42,429 nucleotides of DNA, from positions 47,483 to 89,911 of the forward strand of contig DYOS01000002.1 of the NCBI GenBank assembly GCA_020720405.1. Reading direction: 5' to 3'. The stretch comes from Caldithrix sp. (GTDB lineage: Bacteria; Calditrichota; Calditrichia; Calditrichales; Calditrichaceae). The position numbers and the translations under genes are program-made. Positions 18,673 to 27,521 of the stretch are shown one piece after another. The notes below the pieces were generated by a model, which saw only the letters and a list, made by a program, of their open reading frames with translations, searched no databases and was not told the origin of the DNA. Position 1 is the first letter of the stretch, and every line of letters begins with the position of its first letter.

Positions 18673-20409
18673 ATGAAGATTGATCTCCGGCTTTTTCAAT
18701 TTGCCAGAAAACAGGGCAATCTCCTCGTATACTCTGTTATTTCAGAAATTCTTAAAACCGCTCTGACCTTATGGTTTGCCTGGCAACTTAGTGTTGTGCT
18801 TGATAAAGTTTTTCTACGGGAAGCAGGACTGGCTGAAATCAGCGGAAATCTCCGGCTGCTACTGCTCATTTCTTTGGGCCGCCTCCTGCTTGGAATTTTG
18901 TCTTCGTTCAGTGCAATTTCTCTGGCCGGCAAGATAAAAAATAAGCTGCGCAGCTTGATCATTGAGAAAGTCATGGCCAGCGGGATGATCGGCCTGGCAC
19001 AGGAAGAAAGCGCAGAAATCAGTGTTACTTTAAACACGGGCGTTGAAAAACTTGATGCCTGGTTTTCACAATTCCTGCCGCAGATATTCTTCTCAGCCCT
19101 GATCCCTTTATTTATCTTGTTTCTCGTCTTTCCCATTGATCTGCTTTCCGGGGCAGTCTTTTTATTTACTGCTCCGATTATTCCCATTTTTATGGCCTTG
19201 ATTGGTAGCCTCACCGAAAGCAAAACCCGCCGGCAATGGCAGGTATTAAGCCGGATGAGCAGCCATTTTCTGGATATCCTGCAAGGTTTGACAACTTTGA
19301 AAATTCTAGGCAGGAGTAAAGATAAAATAAATGAGATTTTTCAGATAACTGATTTGTTCCGGCAGTCTACGATGGATGTACTTAAAATCGCCTTTTTATC
19401 GGCGCTGGTACTCGAGATTGCTGCCACGGTCAGTACGGCAGTTATTGCTGTAGAAATTGGACTGAGATTACTGTACGATAAAATTACTTTTCAGCCGGCC
19501 TTATTTATACTGATTCTCGCACCGGAATTTTATCAGCCGTTCCGGCAACTGGGGGCCAGGTTTCATGCCTCGGTTGAAGGCGTATCCGTAATGAACAGAA
19601 TTCAGGAAATTCTTGATAAACCGGGTTTGAACCATTCACTACCATCACTAAAGCAAATCGACCTTAAACAACCTCCTGAAATCAGAATCGAAAATCTTGG
19701 TTTTACTTATCCGGATCGGGAAAAACCGGCGATCTGCAAATTGAATCTGCATCTTCCAGCGGGTAAAATAACCGCATTAACCGGCCCGAGTGGTGCCGGG
19801 AAAACCACGCTAATGAACCTGATTTGCCGGCTGCTGAATCCGCAAACCGGAAAAATAAGAGTAGATGGTACAGACCTGCTGGCGATGGATGAAAAGGACT
19901 ATCTGAGATTGCTGAGTTGGCTGCCTCAAAAACCTTATATTTTAAATGCCTCGATTGAAGAAAATATGCGTCTGGCAAAACCAAAGGCAACTCAGCCGGA
20001 ACTGAACAAAGCAGCTAATTCTGCACGTTTGCTTTCTTTTATCGAATCTCTGCCGGAGCAATGGCAGACCCGGGTTGGAGAACAAGGGACCCGCCTCAGT
20101 GGTGGTGAGATCCAGCGTTTGGCTCTGGCCCGGGCTTTTTTAAAAAATGCACCCATTCTGATTCTTGATGAACCGACTGCAGCTCTTGATCCCGAACTTG
20201 AATCCGAAATCTCTGCAACAATCCGGAATCTAAGCCGGGAAAAGACAACCCTGATTATCGCCCATCGCCTGAATACCATAAAATCAGCCGATCAGGTAGT
20301 GGTGATGGAACAAGGCCGGATTATTCAAACCGGTCCGCCGGCGGAACTTTTCCGGCAGGCGGGTGCCCTGGCCCTGATGCTGACCAGGCTGAAAGATACA
20401 ACTTTATGA
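18673..20409 (+). CDS. cydD: ABC transporter subunit CydD (thiol/heme export for cytochrome bd assembly)
   Basis: This 578-residue protein has an N-terminal ABC transmembrane domain of six helices (residues about 15-310) and a C-terminal ATPase. The ATPase shows Walker A GPSGAGKTT, the signature LSGGEIQRLALARAF and Walker B ILILDEPTAA. With the next gene it forms the heterodimeric CydDC exporter, reported to move cysteine/glutathione or act on heme and needed for mature cytochrome bd. Assignment rests on its place behind cydAB and the paired, equal-length half transporters. ATG 18673 lacks a clear ribosome binding site. Its 3' end overlaps cydC by four bases (ATGA). Confidence 0.88.
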   Translation: MKIDLRLFQFARKQGNLLVYSVISEILKTALTLWFAWQLSVVLDKVFLREAGLAEISGNLRLLLLISLGRLLLGILSSFSAISLAGKIKNKLRSLIIEKVMASGMIGLAQEESAEISVTLNTGVEKLDAWFSQFLPQIFFSALIPLFILFLVFPIDLLSGAVFLFTAPIIPIFMALIGSLTESKTRRQWQVLSRMSSHFLDILQGLTTLKILGRSKDKINEIFQITDLFRQSTMDVLKIAFLSALVLEIAATVSTAVIAVEIGLRLLYDKITFQPALFILILAPEFYQPFRQLGARFHASVEGVSVMNRIQEILDKPGLNHSLPSLKQIDLKQPPEIRIENLGFTYPDREKPAICKLNLHLPAGKITALTGPSGAGKTTLMNLICRLLNPQTGKIRVDGTDLLAMDEKDYLRLLSWLPQKPYILNASIEENMRLAKPKATQPELNKAANSARLLSFIESLPEQWQTRVGEQGTRLSGGEIQRLALARAFLKNAPILILDEPTAALDPELESEISATIRNLSREKTTLIIAHRLNTIKSADQVVVMEQGRIIQTGPPAELFRQAGALALMLTRLKDTTL

Positions 20410-22145
20410 GAAATATCATCCGCTTACTAAAAATGGCTTCCCCCTTCCGCAGAGGGATGCTTTTAGCAGGTCTTTTAGCATTGTTAACCATCACTGGTGC
20501 AGCCGGGCTGATGATGACTTCCGCCTTTCTTATCGCCATGGCTGCCTTGCATCCCTCCATCGCCGAACTGCAGATCGGCATTGTCGGAGTCCGGTTTTTT
20601 GGTATCAGCCGGGGAATTTTCCGCTACCTGGAGAGACTGGTTTCTCATGAAGCAACCTTCCGCTTACTGGCCGGATTACGGGTTTGGTTTTATGAGAGAT
20701 TGGAACCGCTGGCTCCGGCCCGTCTGCTCTATTACCGCTCCGCTGATTTACTGACCCGGATCATAGGCGATATTGAAGTACTCGAGCATCTCTACATCCG
20801 GGTTGCCGGGCCGATCGCCATTGCAATACTGACTCCATTTTTTTATAGCTGGATTTTATGGTTCATTCACCCTGGATTAATAATCCCGTTCCTCCTGCCA
20901 TACCTGCTTTCCGGTTTTATTCTCCCCTGGTTATTTTATTATTTGAGTAAAATTCTGAATCAAAAAGAGACCGCTTTGCAGACACAGGTTCAAATCCGCA
21001 GCATTGATTTATTACAAGGCTTCGCCGAACTCAAAATCCACGGTTGTCTGGATGAGTACCAAAGAGAGTTGCTGGATGCCCAAACCCGGCTAACAAGTAT
21101 TAAATCATGGTTAGCCCGGTTGGCCTCATTTCAGGAAAATATGATTGGTTTTGGGTTGAATGCGGCCGTACTTGGTCAGATTCTTATAGCTGTTCCGCTG
21201 CTGCGGAATGGTGAATTGAGCGGTGTGCAGTTAACAGTGGTTGTGCTCGGAACGATGGCCGTATTTGAAGCAGTTTTGTCTATGCCGGGCGCCTTCACCC
21301 ATTTTCGGGCCAATATCTTATCTGCCGGTCGCCTTTTTGAAATCATCGATACACCAACGCCTCCGGCCACTAAGGCTGAGGTTTTTATCGAACCGGTACA
21401 ACAACTTTGTTTTGAACAGGTAACGTTCCGCTACGCCGATAATCAAAACCCGGCTCTGGATAATTTTTCTTTCACCCTGCAGAAGGGACAGGATTTGTAC
21501 ATTCTCGGTCACAGTGGTGCCGGTAAATCAACGATCATCAATCTGCTGATGCGGTTCTGGGTTCCAGAGACCGGGCATATTTCCCTTAACAGCCGCGATA
21601 TCTCCGGTATCTCAGCCCAGAATCTGACCAGCCGGATTGGTATCATGTCCCAGCGGCCGTACTTGTTCAGCGCCACAATACGCCAGAATCTTGAACTTGC
21701 TTCATTGGATGGTACAGCGATGGAAAACCTGATCCAGGCCTGCCATATGGCTGGCATCGGGCAGAAGATCGAAAGTCTGCCCAAGAAATACGAGACGTGG
21801 ACCGGTGAGCAGGGTCAGCATTTCAGCGCCGGAGAACAGCAACGCCTGGCCCTGGCTATGATTCTGCTGCGCAAACCAGAAATATTGATTTTAGACGAGG
21901 CAACTTCCGCACTGGATGCAGAAACCGAACATTTTGTACTGAAAAGACTGCGGGCAGACAATCCGCACAGAATTATCATTTTTATTACGCATAAAATAAA
22001 TCTGATACCTGCGGACGGAAAAGTGCTGATTCTGCATCACGGGCAAACCATCGAACAAGGTGTATTTGCTGAACTCAGGCAAAATCCCGATTCGGTTCTG
22101 AACCGCATGTATACAAACCAACAACAGGACGAGATAATAAATTAA
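20406..22145 (+). CDS. cydC: ABC transporter subunit CydC
   Basis: This 579-residue half transporter has an N-terminal membrane domain with the CydC-like segment RFFGISRGIFRYLERLVSHE and a C-terminal ATPase (Walker A GHSGAGKST, Walker B ILILDEATSALD). Its ABC signature reads FSAGEQQRLA in place of LSGGQ, while the partner CydD keeps LSGGE. The heterodimer may therefore have one degenerate ATP site, as in many asymmetric exporters. Translation is coupled to cydD through the ATGA overlap. It is the last gene of the block; the next gene is convergent. Confidence 0.9.
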   Translation: MRNIIRLLKMASPFRRGMLLAGLLALLTITGAAGLMMTSAFLIAMAALHPSIAELQIGIVGVRFFGISRGIFRYLERLVSHEATFRLLAGLRVWFYERLEPLAPARLLYYRSADLLTRIIGDIEVLEHLYIRVAGPIAIAILTPFFYSWILWFIHPGLIIPFLLPYLLSGFILPWLFYYLSKILNQKETALQTQVQIRSIDLLQGFAELKIHGCLDEYQRELLDAQTRLTSIKSWLARLASFQENMIGFGLNAAVLGQILIAVPLLRNGELSGVQLTVVVLGTMAVFEAVLSMPGAFTHFRANILSAGRLFEIIDTPTPPATKAEVFIEPVQQLCFEQVTFRYADNQNPALDNFSFTLQKGQDLYILGHSGAGKSTIINLLMRFWVPETGHISLNSRDISGISAQNLTSRIGIMSQRPYLFSATIRQNLELASLDGTAMENLIQACHMAGIGQKIESLPKKYETWTGEQGQHFSAGEQQRLALAMILLRKPEILILDEATSALDAETEHFVLKRLRADNPHRIIIFITHKINLIPADGKVLILHHGQTIEQGVFAELRQNPDSVLNRMYTNQQQDEIIN

Positions 22146-22149
22146 AGCC

Positions 22150-22171
22150 CTGATTCATTTATTGGAATCAG
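22150..22171. terminator. Hairpin between convergent cydC and dacB-like genes
   Basis: A 7-bp perfect stem (CTGATTC/GAATCAG) with an eight-base loop lies just after the cydC stop. There is no T-run on the plus strand, so termination is uncertain. The interval 22146-22230 holds nothing else that I recognise. Confidence 0.35.
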
Positions 22172-22230
22172 TTGCAGAGAAAGTATCGAGAAGGATTAAA
22201 TTGGTAATGCAGAGGTAGACCGGATGATCA

Positions 22231-23691
22231 TTATTTGGCCGAATAATCGGCCAGGAGCAGGCAGACCCGGTCCTGCATATTATTGATATAAGGCGTGGGA
22301 ACGGTGTAATTATTGGCCATCATAGTAAAAAGGTACATGGTCCCATCGCGGTCAGAAACATATCCGGCCAGGCTGCGCATGTGGCGGACACTTCCGGTTT
22401 TGGCGCGGACATTTCCGGCCGCCGGACTGTTTTTCATCCGGTTACTCAAGGTACCATCAACCCCGGCAACCGGCAGAGAGGCCAGATAAACCTGGCTGTG
22501 GCGGTGAAAATACATGTAGCGCAACAAGGTGGCCGTGGCCTGCGGTGAAATAAAATTCATCCGCGACAGACCCGATCCGTCCACATTGACAAATTCCTGC
22601 GGGGAGATGCCGATGCGGTTCATAAACTCCTGCACGAACGCTGCACTTTTTTTATAACTGCCTTCCTGCTTCTCCATAGCGCCAAGGGTTTTTAATACCT
22701 GCTCGGCATACAGGTTGTGACTGTCTTTATTAATCACGCGAATGACTTCTGCGAGCGGCACAGAACGGTGCACGAAGAGCGGCTGCTGGTCGTGTTTAAC
22801 CGCTTCAGATAAAACAATCACCGGCAGATTTTCTGCCGCCAGACCCGCTGCCATAAAAACCTGTTTTAAGGTCTCAGCAAAAAATTGGGCCGGATTTTCC
22901 ACGGTTATTGATTCGGAACCACTCTCACCCAAGGGTAACTGTCCGCTAAAAACCACGGTGTTCCGGCCGCGCAGTCGTTCGATCGTTAAGGTATTTTCAC
23001 TGCCCGGTGCAGAGGTTATTGCCCGGTTTATCACTTCCATAAAATTTCCAGCGGGTTCAGTATGGATATGGATCGGCGCACCGGAAGAATCTGCTGCAGA
23101 ATATTTAAAGTCAATGCAATTGTCGTTAAAGGTGGCCGCCGAGGTGCCCGCCGCATACCACCAGGTTTCATCATCCCAGTTCCAGCCTTCGCCAAGCGAC
23201 TGATCCGGAAAATAGCTGTTGTCAATAATGAGTTTTCCAGAAATCCGGGAAAGTCCGTGCGCTTTCAGCGAATCTGCCCAGACTCTGAAGATGGCCAGCC
23301 GGTCCCCGTTATTAAAACGGCCGGAAATGGTCGGATCACCCTGGCAGACCAGCAAAAGATCATCATTATTTTGCAAATAGAATTGCGTGCTATAGCGAAA
23401 ATCCGGACCAAGAACAGCGATTGCTGCTGCAGTTGTGTATAGTTTCATATTGGATGCAGGTACAAAAATCTTGTGCCGGTTTTGCTCATAAATAACCTGC
23501 CCGGTTTGTAGATTTTCAATAACGACACCCCAGTTGGCATTGGCTGTATTCGGGTCGTCAAAAATCCGGCCAATCTCCGTTTGAAGCATTTCGCTGGTTG
23601 ATGTAACCGACGACGTTTCTTGTTTTGGATGACAGGAAATACTGAGCAGAAGAATAATAAATATGGTAAGCAAACGAATATGCAGGGACAT
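22231..23691 (-). CDS. dacB: D-alanyl-D-alanine carboxypeptidase/endopeptidase, PBP4 (peptidase S13) type, lipoprotein
   Basis: This 486-residue penicillin-binding protein has the three S13 active-site motifs: SNMK (Ser80, Lys83), SHN in KDSHNLYAEQ, and KTG in RAKTGSVRHMRSLAGYV. It cuts D-Ala-D-Ala or cross-links in peptidoglycan in the periplasm. The N-terminus (ten hydrophobic residues, then SISC) looks like a lipoprotein signal with lipidated Cys20, less usual for this family, whose members are mostly soluble. I start it at ATG 23691: the in-frame TTG at 23742 would read through the HU terminator and overlap hupA/B. The chosen start abuts that terminator and lacks a good ribosome binding site. 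Confidence 0.9.
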   Translation of the reverse strand: MSLHIRLLTIFIILLLSISCHPKQETSSVTSTSEMLQTEIGRIFDDPNTANANWGVVIENLQTGQVIYEQNRHKIFVPASNMKLYTTAAAIAVLGPDFRYSTQFYLQNNDDLLLVCQGDPTISGRFNNGDRLAIFRVWADSLKAHGLSRISGKLIIDNSYFPDQSLGEGWNWDDETWWYAAGTSAATFNDNCIDFKYSAADSSGAPIHIHTEPAGNFMEVINRAITSAPGSENTLTIERLRGRNTVVFSGQLPLGESGSESITVENPAQFFAETLKQVFMAAGLAAENLPVIVLSEAVKHDQQPLFVHRSVPLAEVIRVINKDSHNLYAEQVLKTLGAMEKQEGSYKKSAAFVQEFMNRIGISPQEFVNVDGSGLSRMNFISPQATATLLRYMYFHRHSQVYLASLPVAGVDGTLSNRMKNSPAAGNVRAKTGSVRHMRSLAGYVSDRDGTMYLFTMMANNYTVPTPYINNMQDRVCLLLADYSAK

Positions 23692-23694
23692 AAT

Positions 23695-23720
23695 AAAAAA
23701 GGCGGATCGTAAAATCCGCC
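23695..23720 (-). terminator. Rho-independent terminator of the HU gene
   Basis: On the minus strand GGCGGAT and ATCCGCC pair around a six-base loop and run into six T. It follows the HU stop codon by 14 bases and ends only four bases before the next start codon (23691), so any dacB transcript from upstream would have to pass through it. Confidence 0.9.
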
Positions 23721-23734
23721 CGATTAAATAAGAA

Positions 23735-24007
23735 TTAAGCAACAGCTTCTTTCAAACCTTTACCGGCTTTGAAAGTAGGTACTTTGCGGGCAGGAATTTT
23801 GATTTCTTTACCGGTCTGCGGGTTGCGTCCTTTGCGGGCACTGCGTTCAGAAACGGCAAAAGTTCCAAAACCGATCAGGCTGACACTCTCACCTTTGGCC
23901 AGGCTGCCTTTTACCGCATCAAGAAAGGCGTTGTAAGCATCTTCCGCTGCCTTTTTGGTGATGTTGGCATCATCAGCCATCTTTGCTACGATCTCTTGTT
24001 TCGACAT
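23735..24007 (-). CDS. hup: HU-family DNA-binding protein
   Basis: This 90-residue protein is a textbook HU: MSKQEIVAKMADDANITKKA at the dimerisation helices, then SLIGFGTFAVSERSARKGRN with the HU signature and the DNA-contact arm GRNPQTGKEIKIPARKVPTF. It bends and compacts chromosomal DNA as a dimer. ATG 24007 has a strong GGAGGA site, and homology begins exactly there, so the longer in-frame extension to 24049 is not used. It is a single-gene unit ended by the terminator at 23695-23720, and it is divergent from the NagB-like gene across about 256 bases. Confidence 0.96.
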   Translation of the reverse strand: MSKQEIVAKMADDANITKKAAEDAYNAFLDAVKGSLAKGESVSLIGFGTFAVSERSARKGRNPQTGKEIKIPARKVPTFKAGKGLKEAVA

Positions 24008-24263
24008 GTAGAATCCTCCATTTGTGGTTAGCTTAAAATTAGGTCGCATCCAATTTGAACGTGCTAATATCCTGCGAACAATTTATAAAATCAAGTATCA
24101 ATTTAATCTTTTAGGGCTGTGAAAGCCGTCGTTACGGGCATTCCGGCAACTTTCCATCGATCCGCAACCGAATGGAAGCAGAATTTTTTATTTTTTTTGT
24201 TGTGTCAGCAAAAAATAATTAGTTAACTTCCCGAACTAACCAAACAAAAACGGTGGATATTTT

Positions 24264-26624
24264 ATGAAAAAATATATTTCACGGGTTGAAGAAATTGCCA
24301 CCCGGAAAAGCGGCCAGAAACTCATCTATCCGCCTACGGAAAAGATAAATACAATCATTGTCGACAGTTTCCCTGTTCTTGGAAAACTGACTGCCCTGCG
24401 TTTTCTGGAATGGGCTCAGAATAATGCAGGCTGGAGCGTTTCCCTGCCGACGGGGAAAACTCCGGAGCATTTTATAAAATGGGTTGATTTTCTGCTGCAG
24501 AACTGGAAAACGAAAAAGGTGCAGAAAATACTTGATGAAAACGGGGTTGATCCGGCTAAAAAACCCGATTTAAAAAGTCTTAGTTTTATTCAGATTGACG
24601 AATTTTACCCTATCGCTTCTTCCCAGCATAACAGTTTCTATTATTACGTCAACCGTTTTTATATCCGCGGTTTCGGTTTCGATCTCAAAAAAGCCCTGCT
24701 GATTAATGCCAGCCAGATCGGGCTGCAGGAAGGAACTGACCTCGAAGAAATCTGGCCGGATCATATTGTTGATCTTAATCTGCGTTTCCGTCATCCGCGT
24801 ACGCGGCAGGAAGAACGGCAAAAAGCAGTACTTGACGCTGTTGATCAGTTCTGCACGGATTATGAAAACCAGATCCGCAAATTAGGCGGCATCGGTTTTT
24901 TCCTGGGTGGAATTGGCCCGGATGGTCATATCGGTTTTAATGTCAAAGGTTCTGATCATTATTCGACAACCCGTCTGACCCCGACCAATTATGAAACGCA
25001 GGCTGCAGCCGCCTCCGATCTCGGAGGAATCGAGGTTTCCCGCAACCGGCTGGTCATAACCATCGGTTTGCAGACCATTGCTTATAATCCGAATACAACC
25101 GCTCTTATTATCGCTGCCGGCGAAGCCAAAGCCGTGGTTATCCGCGATGCCATACAGTCTGAACTAAGCAATCAGGTGCCAGCTTCAGTCCTGCAACATC
25201 TGCCTAATTCATGTTTTTATATCACCAAAGGTGCTGCCAAACTGTTAAATGAGAGGCGTTACGAATCGCTTAAAGCACTTGGGACACTTGATGACCGTGA
25301 GCAATTCCGGATTTTAACCGATCTGGCTCTCGAAAAAAATAAAAGGCTGCTCGACCTGACCCGCGATGATATGCGCTCGGTTCGTTCCAGCAACCTGGTT
25401 CTTAAACAACAGGGCAAAGATATTGAAAATTATTTACAGCAGGTTCATAATACCTATGCCGGGCGGATTGATAAGGCTCTGGATGTACCGAAAAATCAGG
25501 TTTTTCTGCACACGGCACCGCACCATGATGATATTATGCTCGGCTACCTGCCTTTTCTTGTCCGTCTGATGCGCGAAGGTTCAAACCGTCATTCTTTCAA
25601 TTACCTGACCAGCGGATTCAATGCGGTCACCAATAATTATATGTTAAAACAGGTTGAGAATGCCCGTTACTTTTTAGCTAAACCATCCTTCCAGGAGTTG
25701 ATCACCGAAAATTATTTTGATCATCTGAATATCCGCTTCCGGAACCGGGATATTTTACAATATCTTGATGGCGTAGCGGCCAACAATACTTATGACATGA
25801 ATGAAGGAGCAGCACGTCGTTTACTGCGTAACCTGGTCGAAATTTTTGAAGAAGATTCTTTCGACAACCTGCTGAACAGGATCAACGAGCTTGACAATTA
25901 TTTCAAAACCCAATATCCGGGTAAAAAGGATCTGGCTTATATTCAACAGTTAAAAGGCATGACCCGGGAATGGGAAGCGGATATTTTGTGGGGTTATTTC
26001 GGTTTTAGCTGTGAATCGGTTTTCCATTCCCGGCTCGGATTTTACAAGGGTGATATTTTCACTGAAGAACCAACGATCGACCGCGATGTAATGCCGATTC
26101 TGAAAACCATCCGGCAGGTCAATCCGACGGTAATTTCCGTGGCCTTCGATCCGGAAGGCAGCGGGCCGGACACGCATTATAAAGTGCTGCAGGCTGTCGC
26201 TTCAGCTTTAAAACTTTACCAGGAGGAAACCGGGCGCAAAGATATCCAGGTTTGGGGTTACCGCAATGTCTGGTACCGCTTTCATCCATCGGAAGCCAAT
26301 ATTTTTGTACCGGTCACCCATAATACCCGGGCCATCCTCAACGATGCTTTCCTGAATGCCTTCGGATCGCAGAAAGCAGCTTCTTTCCCAAGTTATGAAT
26401 ACGATGGACCATTCTCCGGTCTGGCCCAGAAAATTCAGGTTGAGCAATATCAGAACCTTAAAACGTTACTGGGACGTGATTATTTTTATCAGAACCCGGA
26501 TTCACGGATTCGTTCGACACGCGGACTGGTCTTTCTTTCGATTATGGAGCCGGATGAATTTTATGAACGGGCAACCGAGCTGCGTAAATTTACCGAGAGT
26601 ATGGAAAACGGAGATCTCAAATGA
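24264..26624 (+). CDS. Glucosamine-6-phosphate deaminase-like / PIG-L deacetylase-like fusion protein
   Basis: This 786-residue protein has a NagB-like domain at about residues 25-345 ([36 protein letters not shown]) and a PIG-L/LmbE-like domain from about 410 ([17 protein letters not shown] with His420, His421, Asp422, Asp423). Similar fusions in Bacteroidetes are annotated as glucosamine-6-phosphate deaminase. The expected reactions are deamination of glucosamine-6-P and removal of an N-acetyl group from an amino sugar. One point does not fit: the catalytic Glu148 of E. coli NagB, after GPDGHIAFN, aligns with Val227 here, whereas Asp220 and His222 are kept. The deaminase activity may therefore be changed. 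It overlaps the following YjbQ gene by four bases. Confidence 0.82.
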   Translation: MKKYISRVEEIATRKSGQKLIYPPTEKINTIIVDSFPVLGKLTALRFLEWAQNNAGWSVSLPTGKTPEHFIKWVDFLLQNWKTKKVQKILDENGVDPAKKPDLKSLSFIQIDEFYPIASSQHNSFYYYVNRFYIRGFGFDLKKALLINASQIGLQEGTDLEEIWPDHIVDLNLRFRHPRTRQEERQKAVLDAVDQFCTDYENQIRKLGGIGFFLGGIGPDGHIGFNVKGSDHYSTTRLTPTNYETQAAAASDLGGIEVSRNRLVITIGLQTIAYNPNTTALIIAAGEAKAVVIRDAIQSELSNQVPASVLQHLPNSCFYITKGAAKLLNERRYESLKALGTLDDREQFRILTDLALEKNKRLLDLTRDDMRSVRSSNLVLKQQGKDIENYLQQVHNTYAGRIDKALDVPKNQVFLHTAPHHDDIMLGYLPFLVRLMREGSNRHSFNYLTSGFNAVTNNYMLKQVENARYFLAKPSFQELITENYFDHLNIRFRNRDILQYLDGVAANNTYDMNEGAARRLLRNLVEIFEEDSFDNLLNRINELDNYFKTQYPGKKDLAYIQQLKGMTREWEADILWGYFGFSCESVFHSRLGFYKGDIFTEEPTIDRDVMPILKTIRQVNPTVISVAFDPEGSGPDTHYKVLQAVASALKLYQEETGRKDIQVWGYRNVWYRFHPSEANIFVPVTHNTRAILNDAFLNAFGSQKAASFPSYEYDGPFSGLAQKIQVEQYQNLKTLLGRDYFYQNPDSRIRSTRGLVFLSIMEPDEFYERATELRKFTESMENGDLK

Positions 26625-27040
26625 AGTCCTTTCGCCGGGAACTCTGGTTTGATACAAAAAGCCGCCGCGAGTATATCAATATCACCAGCCAGGTTAATCA
26701 ATGCCTGATAGATTCGGGAATCCGGGACGGGCTGTGCCTGGTCAATGCCATGCATATAACGGCTTCTGTTTATATCAACGATGCCGAAAGCGGGCTGATT
26801 CAGGATTATGATGACTGGCTGGAGAAGCTGGCCCCGCACGAGCCAGTCTCTTTTTACCGGCATAACCGGACCGGCGAAGACAATGGCGATGCCCATCTCA
26901 AGCGGCAGGTCATGGGCCGGGAAGTTGTGGTGGCAATTAGCAATGGAAAACTGGATTTCGGTCCGTGGGAACAGATTTATTATGCGGAATTTGACGGCCG
27001 GCGTAGGAAGCGGGTGTTGGTTAAAATTATCGGTGAGTAG
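26621..27040 (+). CDS. YjbQ/UPF0047 family protein
   Basis: This 139-residue protein spans the whole YjbQ/UPF0047 fold: [15 protein letters not shown] at the start, [14 protein letters not shown], the family motif region [17 protein letters not shown] with conserved His, and [14 protein letters not shown] near the end. Members are small trimeric enzymes; some have been reported to have thiamine-phosphate synthase activity in vitro, but the physiological role is unsettled. The ATGA overlap with the NagB/PIG-L gene shows translational coupling, so a link to amino-sugar metabolism is possible, though not demonstrated. GGAG precedes ATG 26621. Confidence 0.88.
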   Translation: MKSFRRELWFDTKSRREYINITSQVNQCLIDSGIRDGLCLVNAMHITASVYINDAESGLIQDYDDWLEKLAPHEPVSFYRHNRTGEDNGDAHLKRQVMGREVVVAISNGKLDFGPWEQIYYAEFDGRRRKRVLVKIIGE

Positions 27041-27156
27041 GCTTTTTTAATCCCGTTTCAGATGGTTTTTAGAAACACGGTTCATTCCTTTTCCATTTCA
27101 GGATATCATTGCCTGGTGCAGGAATATTTTTGTCCGGGATGATATTTTTATCTTCC

Positions 27157-27173
27157 GCCCCGCCGGGGCTTTA
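27157..27173 (+). terminator. Weak terminator-like hairpin after yjbQ-like gene
   Basis: GCCCC and GGGGC pair around a three-base loop and are followed by TTTATTATTT. It lies 117 bases after the YjbQ stop. The stem is only five pairs and the tail is interrupted, so it is a possible rather than a firm terminator. Confidence 0.4.
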
Positions 27174-27200
27174 TTATTTACAATTTTTTTATTCTACAAA

Positions 27201-27460
27201 GGCTTTGCTCCTCCGGAGCTGTAAATCCGGCACCTTTGAATTAATTTCCCTGGTAATTTGATGGCTTTTAGTGAGTCTTGTTCTCAAAGCAGGTTCGAAA
27301 TGGGTTTAGAAATTTTAACTTCTCACAATTTGGTTTTGCTATTGCGGAGCGGTAAACCCGGCATGTTCGGATTAATTTTTCTAATGTCTTTGTGACCTTC
27401 TGCGAAACTGGTTCTCAAAGCAGATTCAGAATTTCATTTAGAAAGATGGGCTTTTCTCAA
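27201..27460. repeat. Degenerate tandem duplication of about 131 bp in a 481-bp gene-free stretch
   Basis: The gene-free stretch 27041-27521 contains two imperfect copies of a unit: copy A 27201-27331 and copy B 27332-27460. Shared landmarks in the same order are GGCTTTGCT/GGTTTTGCT, GGAGCTGTAAATCCGGC/GGAGCGGTAAACCCGGC, ATTAATTT, GTTCTCAAAGCAG and TTTAGAAA; by eye they are roughly 70 percent alike. There is no open frame with coding character. Shorter resemblances on either side (27060-27090 and 27460-27500) may be remnants of further copies. The duplicated region lies directly upstream of the candidate nuclease gene. Confidence 0.65.
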
Positions 27461-27521
27461 CTGGTTTTTCTGGAATAGTTCTTCAATTTGATTCGATAAC
27501 CACCATTCCTGAAATTGACTT

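Noticed and set aside
18696-19223. 175-codon minus-strand open frame inside cydD
   Set aside because: It is the complement of membrane-helix codons, giving a basic, low-complexity protein with no motif.
23691-23742. Upstream TTG start for the dacB-like gene
   Set aside because: It would overlap the HU gene and read through its terminator; the lipoprotein signal begins at ATG 23691.
27041-27521. CRISPR array or phage remnant in the long gap before the candidate nuclease
   Set aside because: There are only two diverged units of about 131 bp with no short identical repeats or spacers, and no integrase or phage genes nearby.
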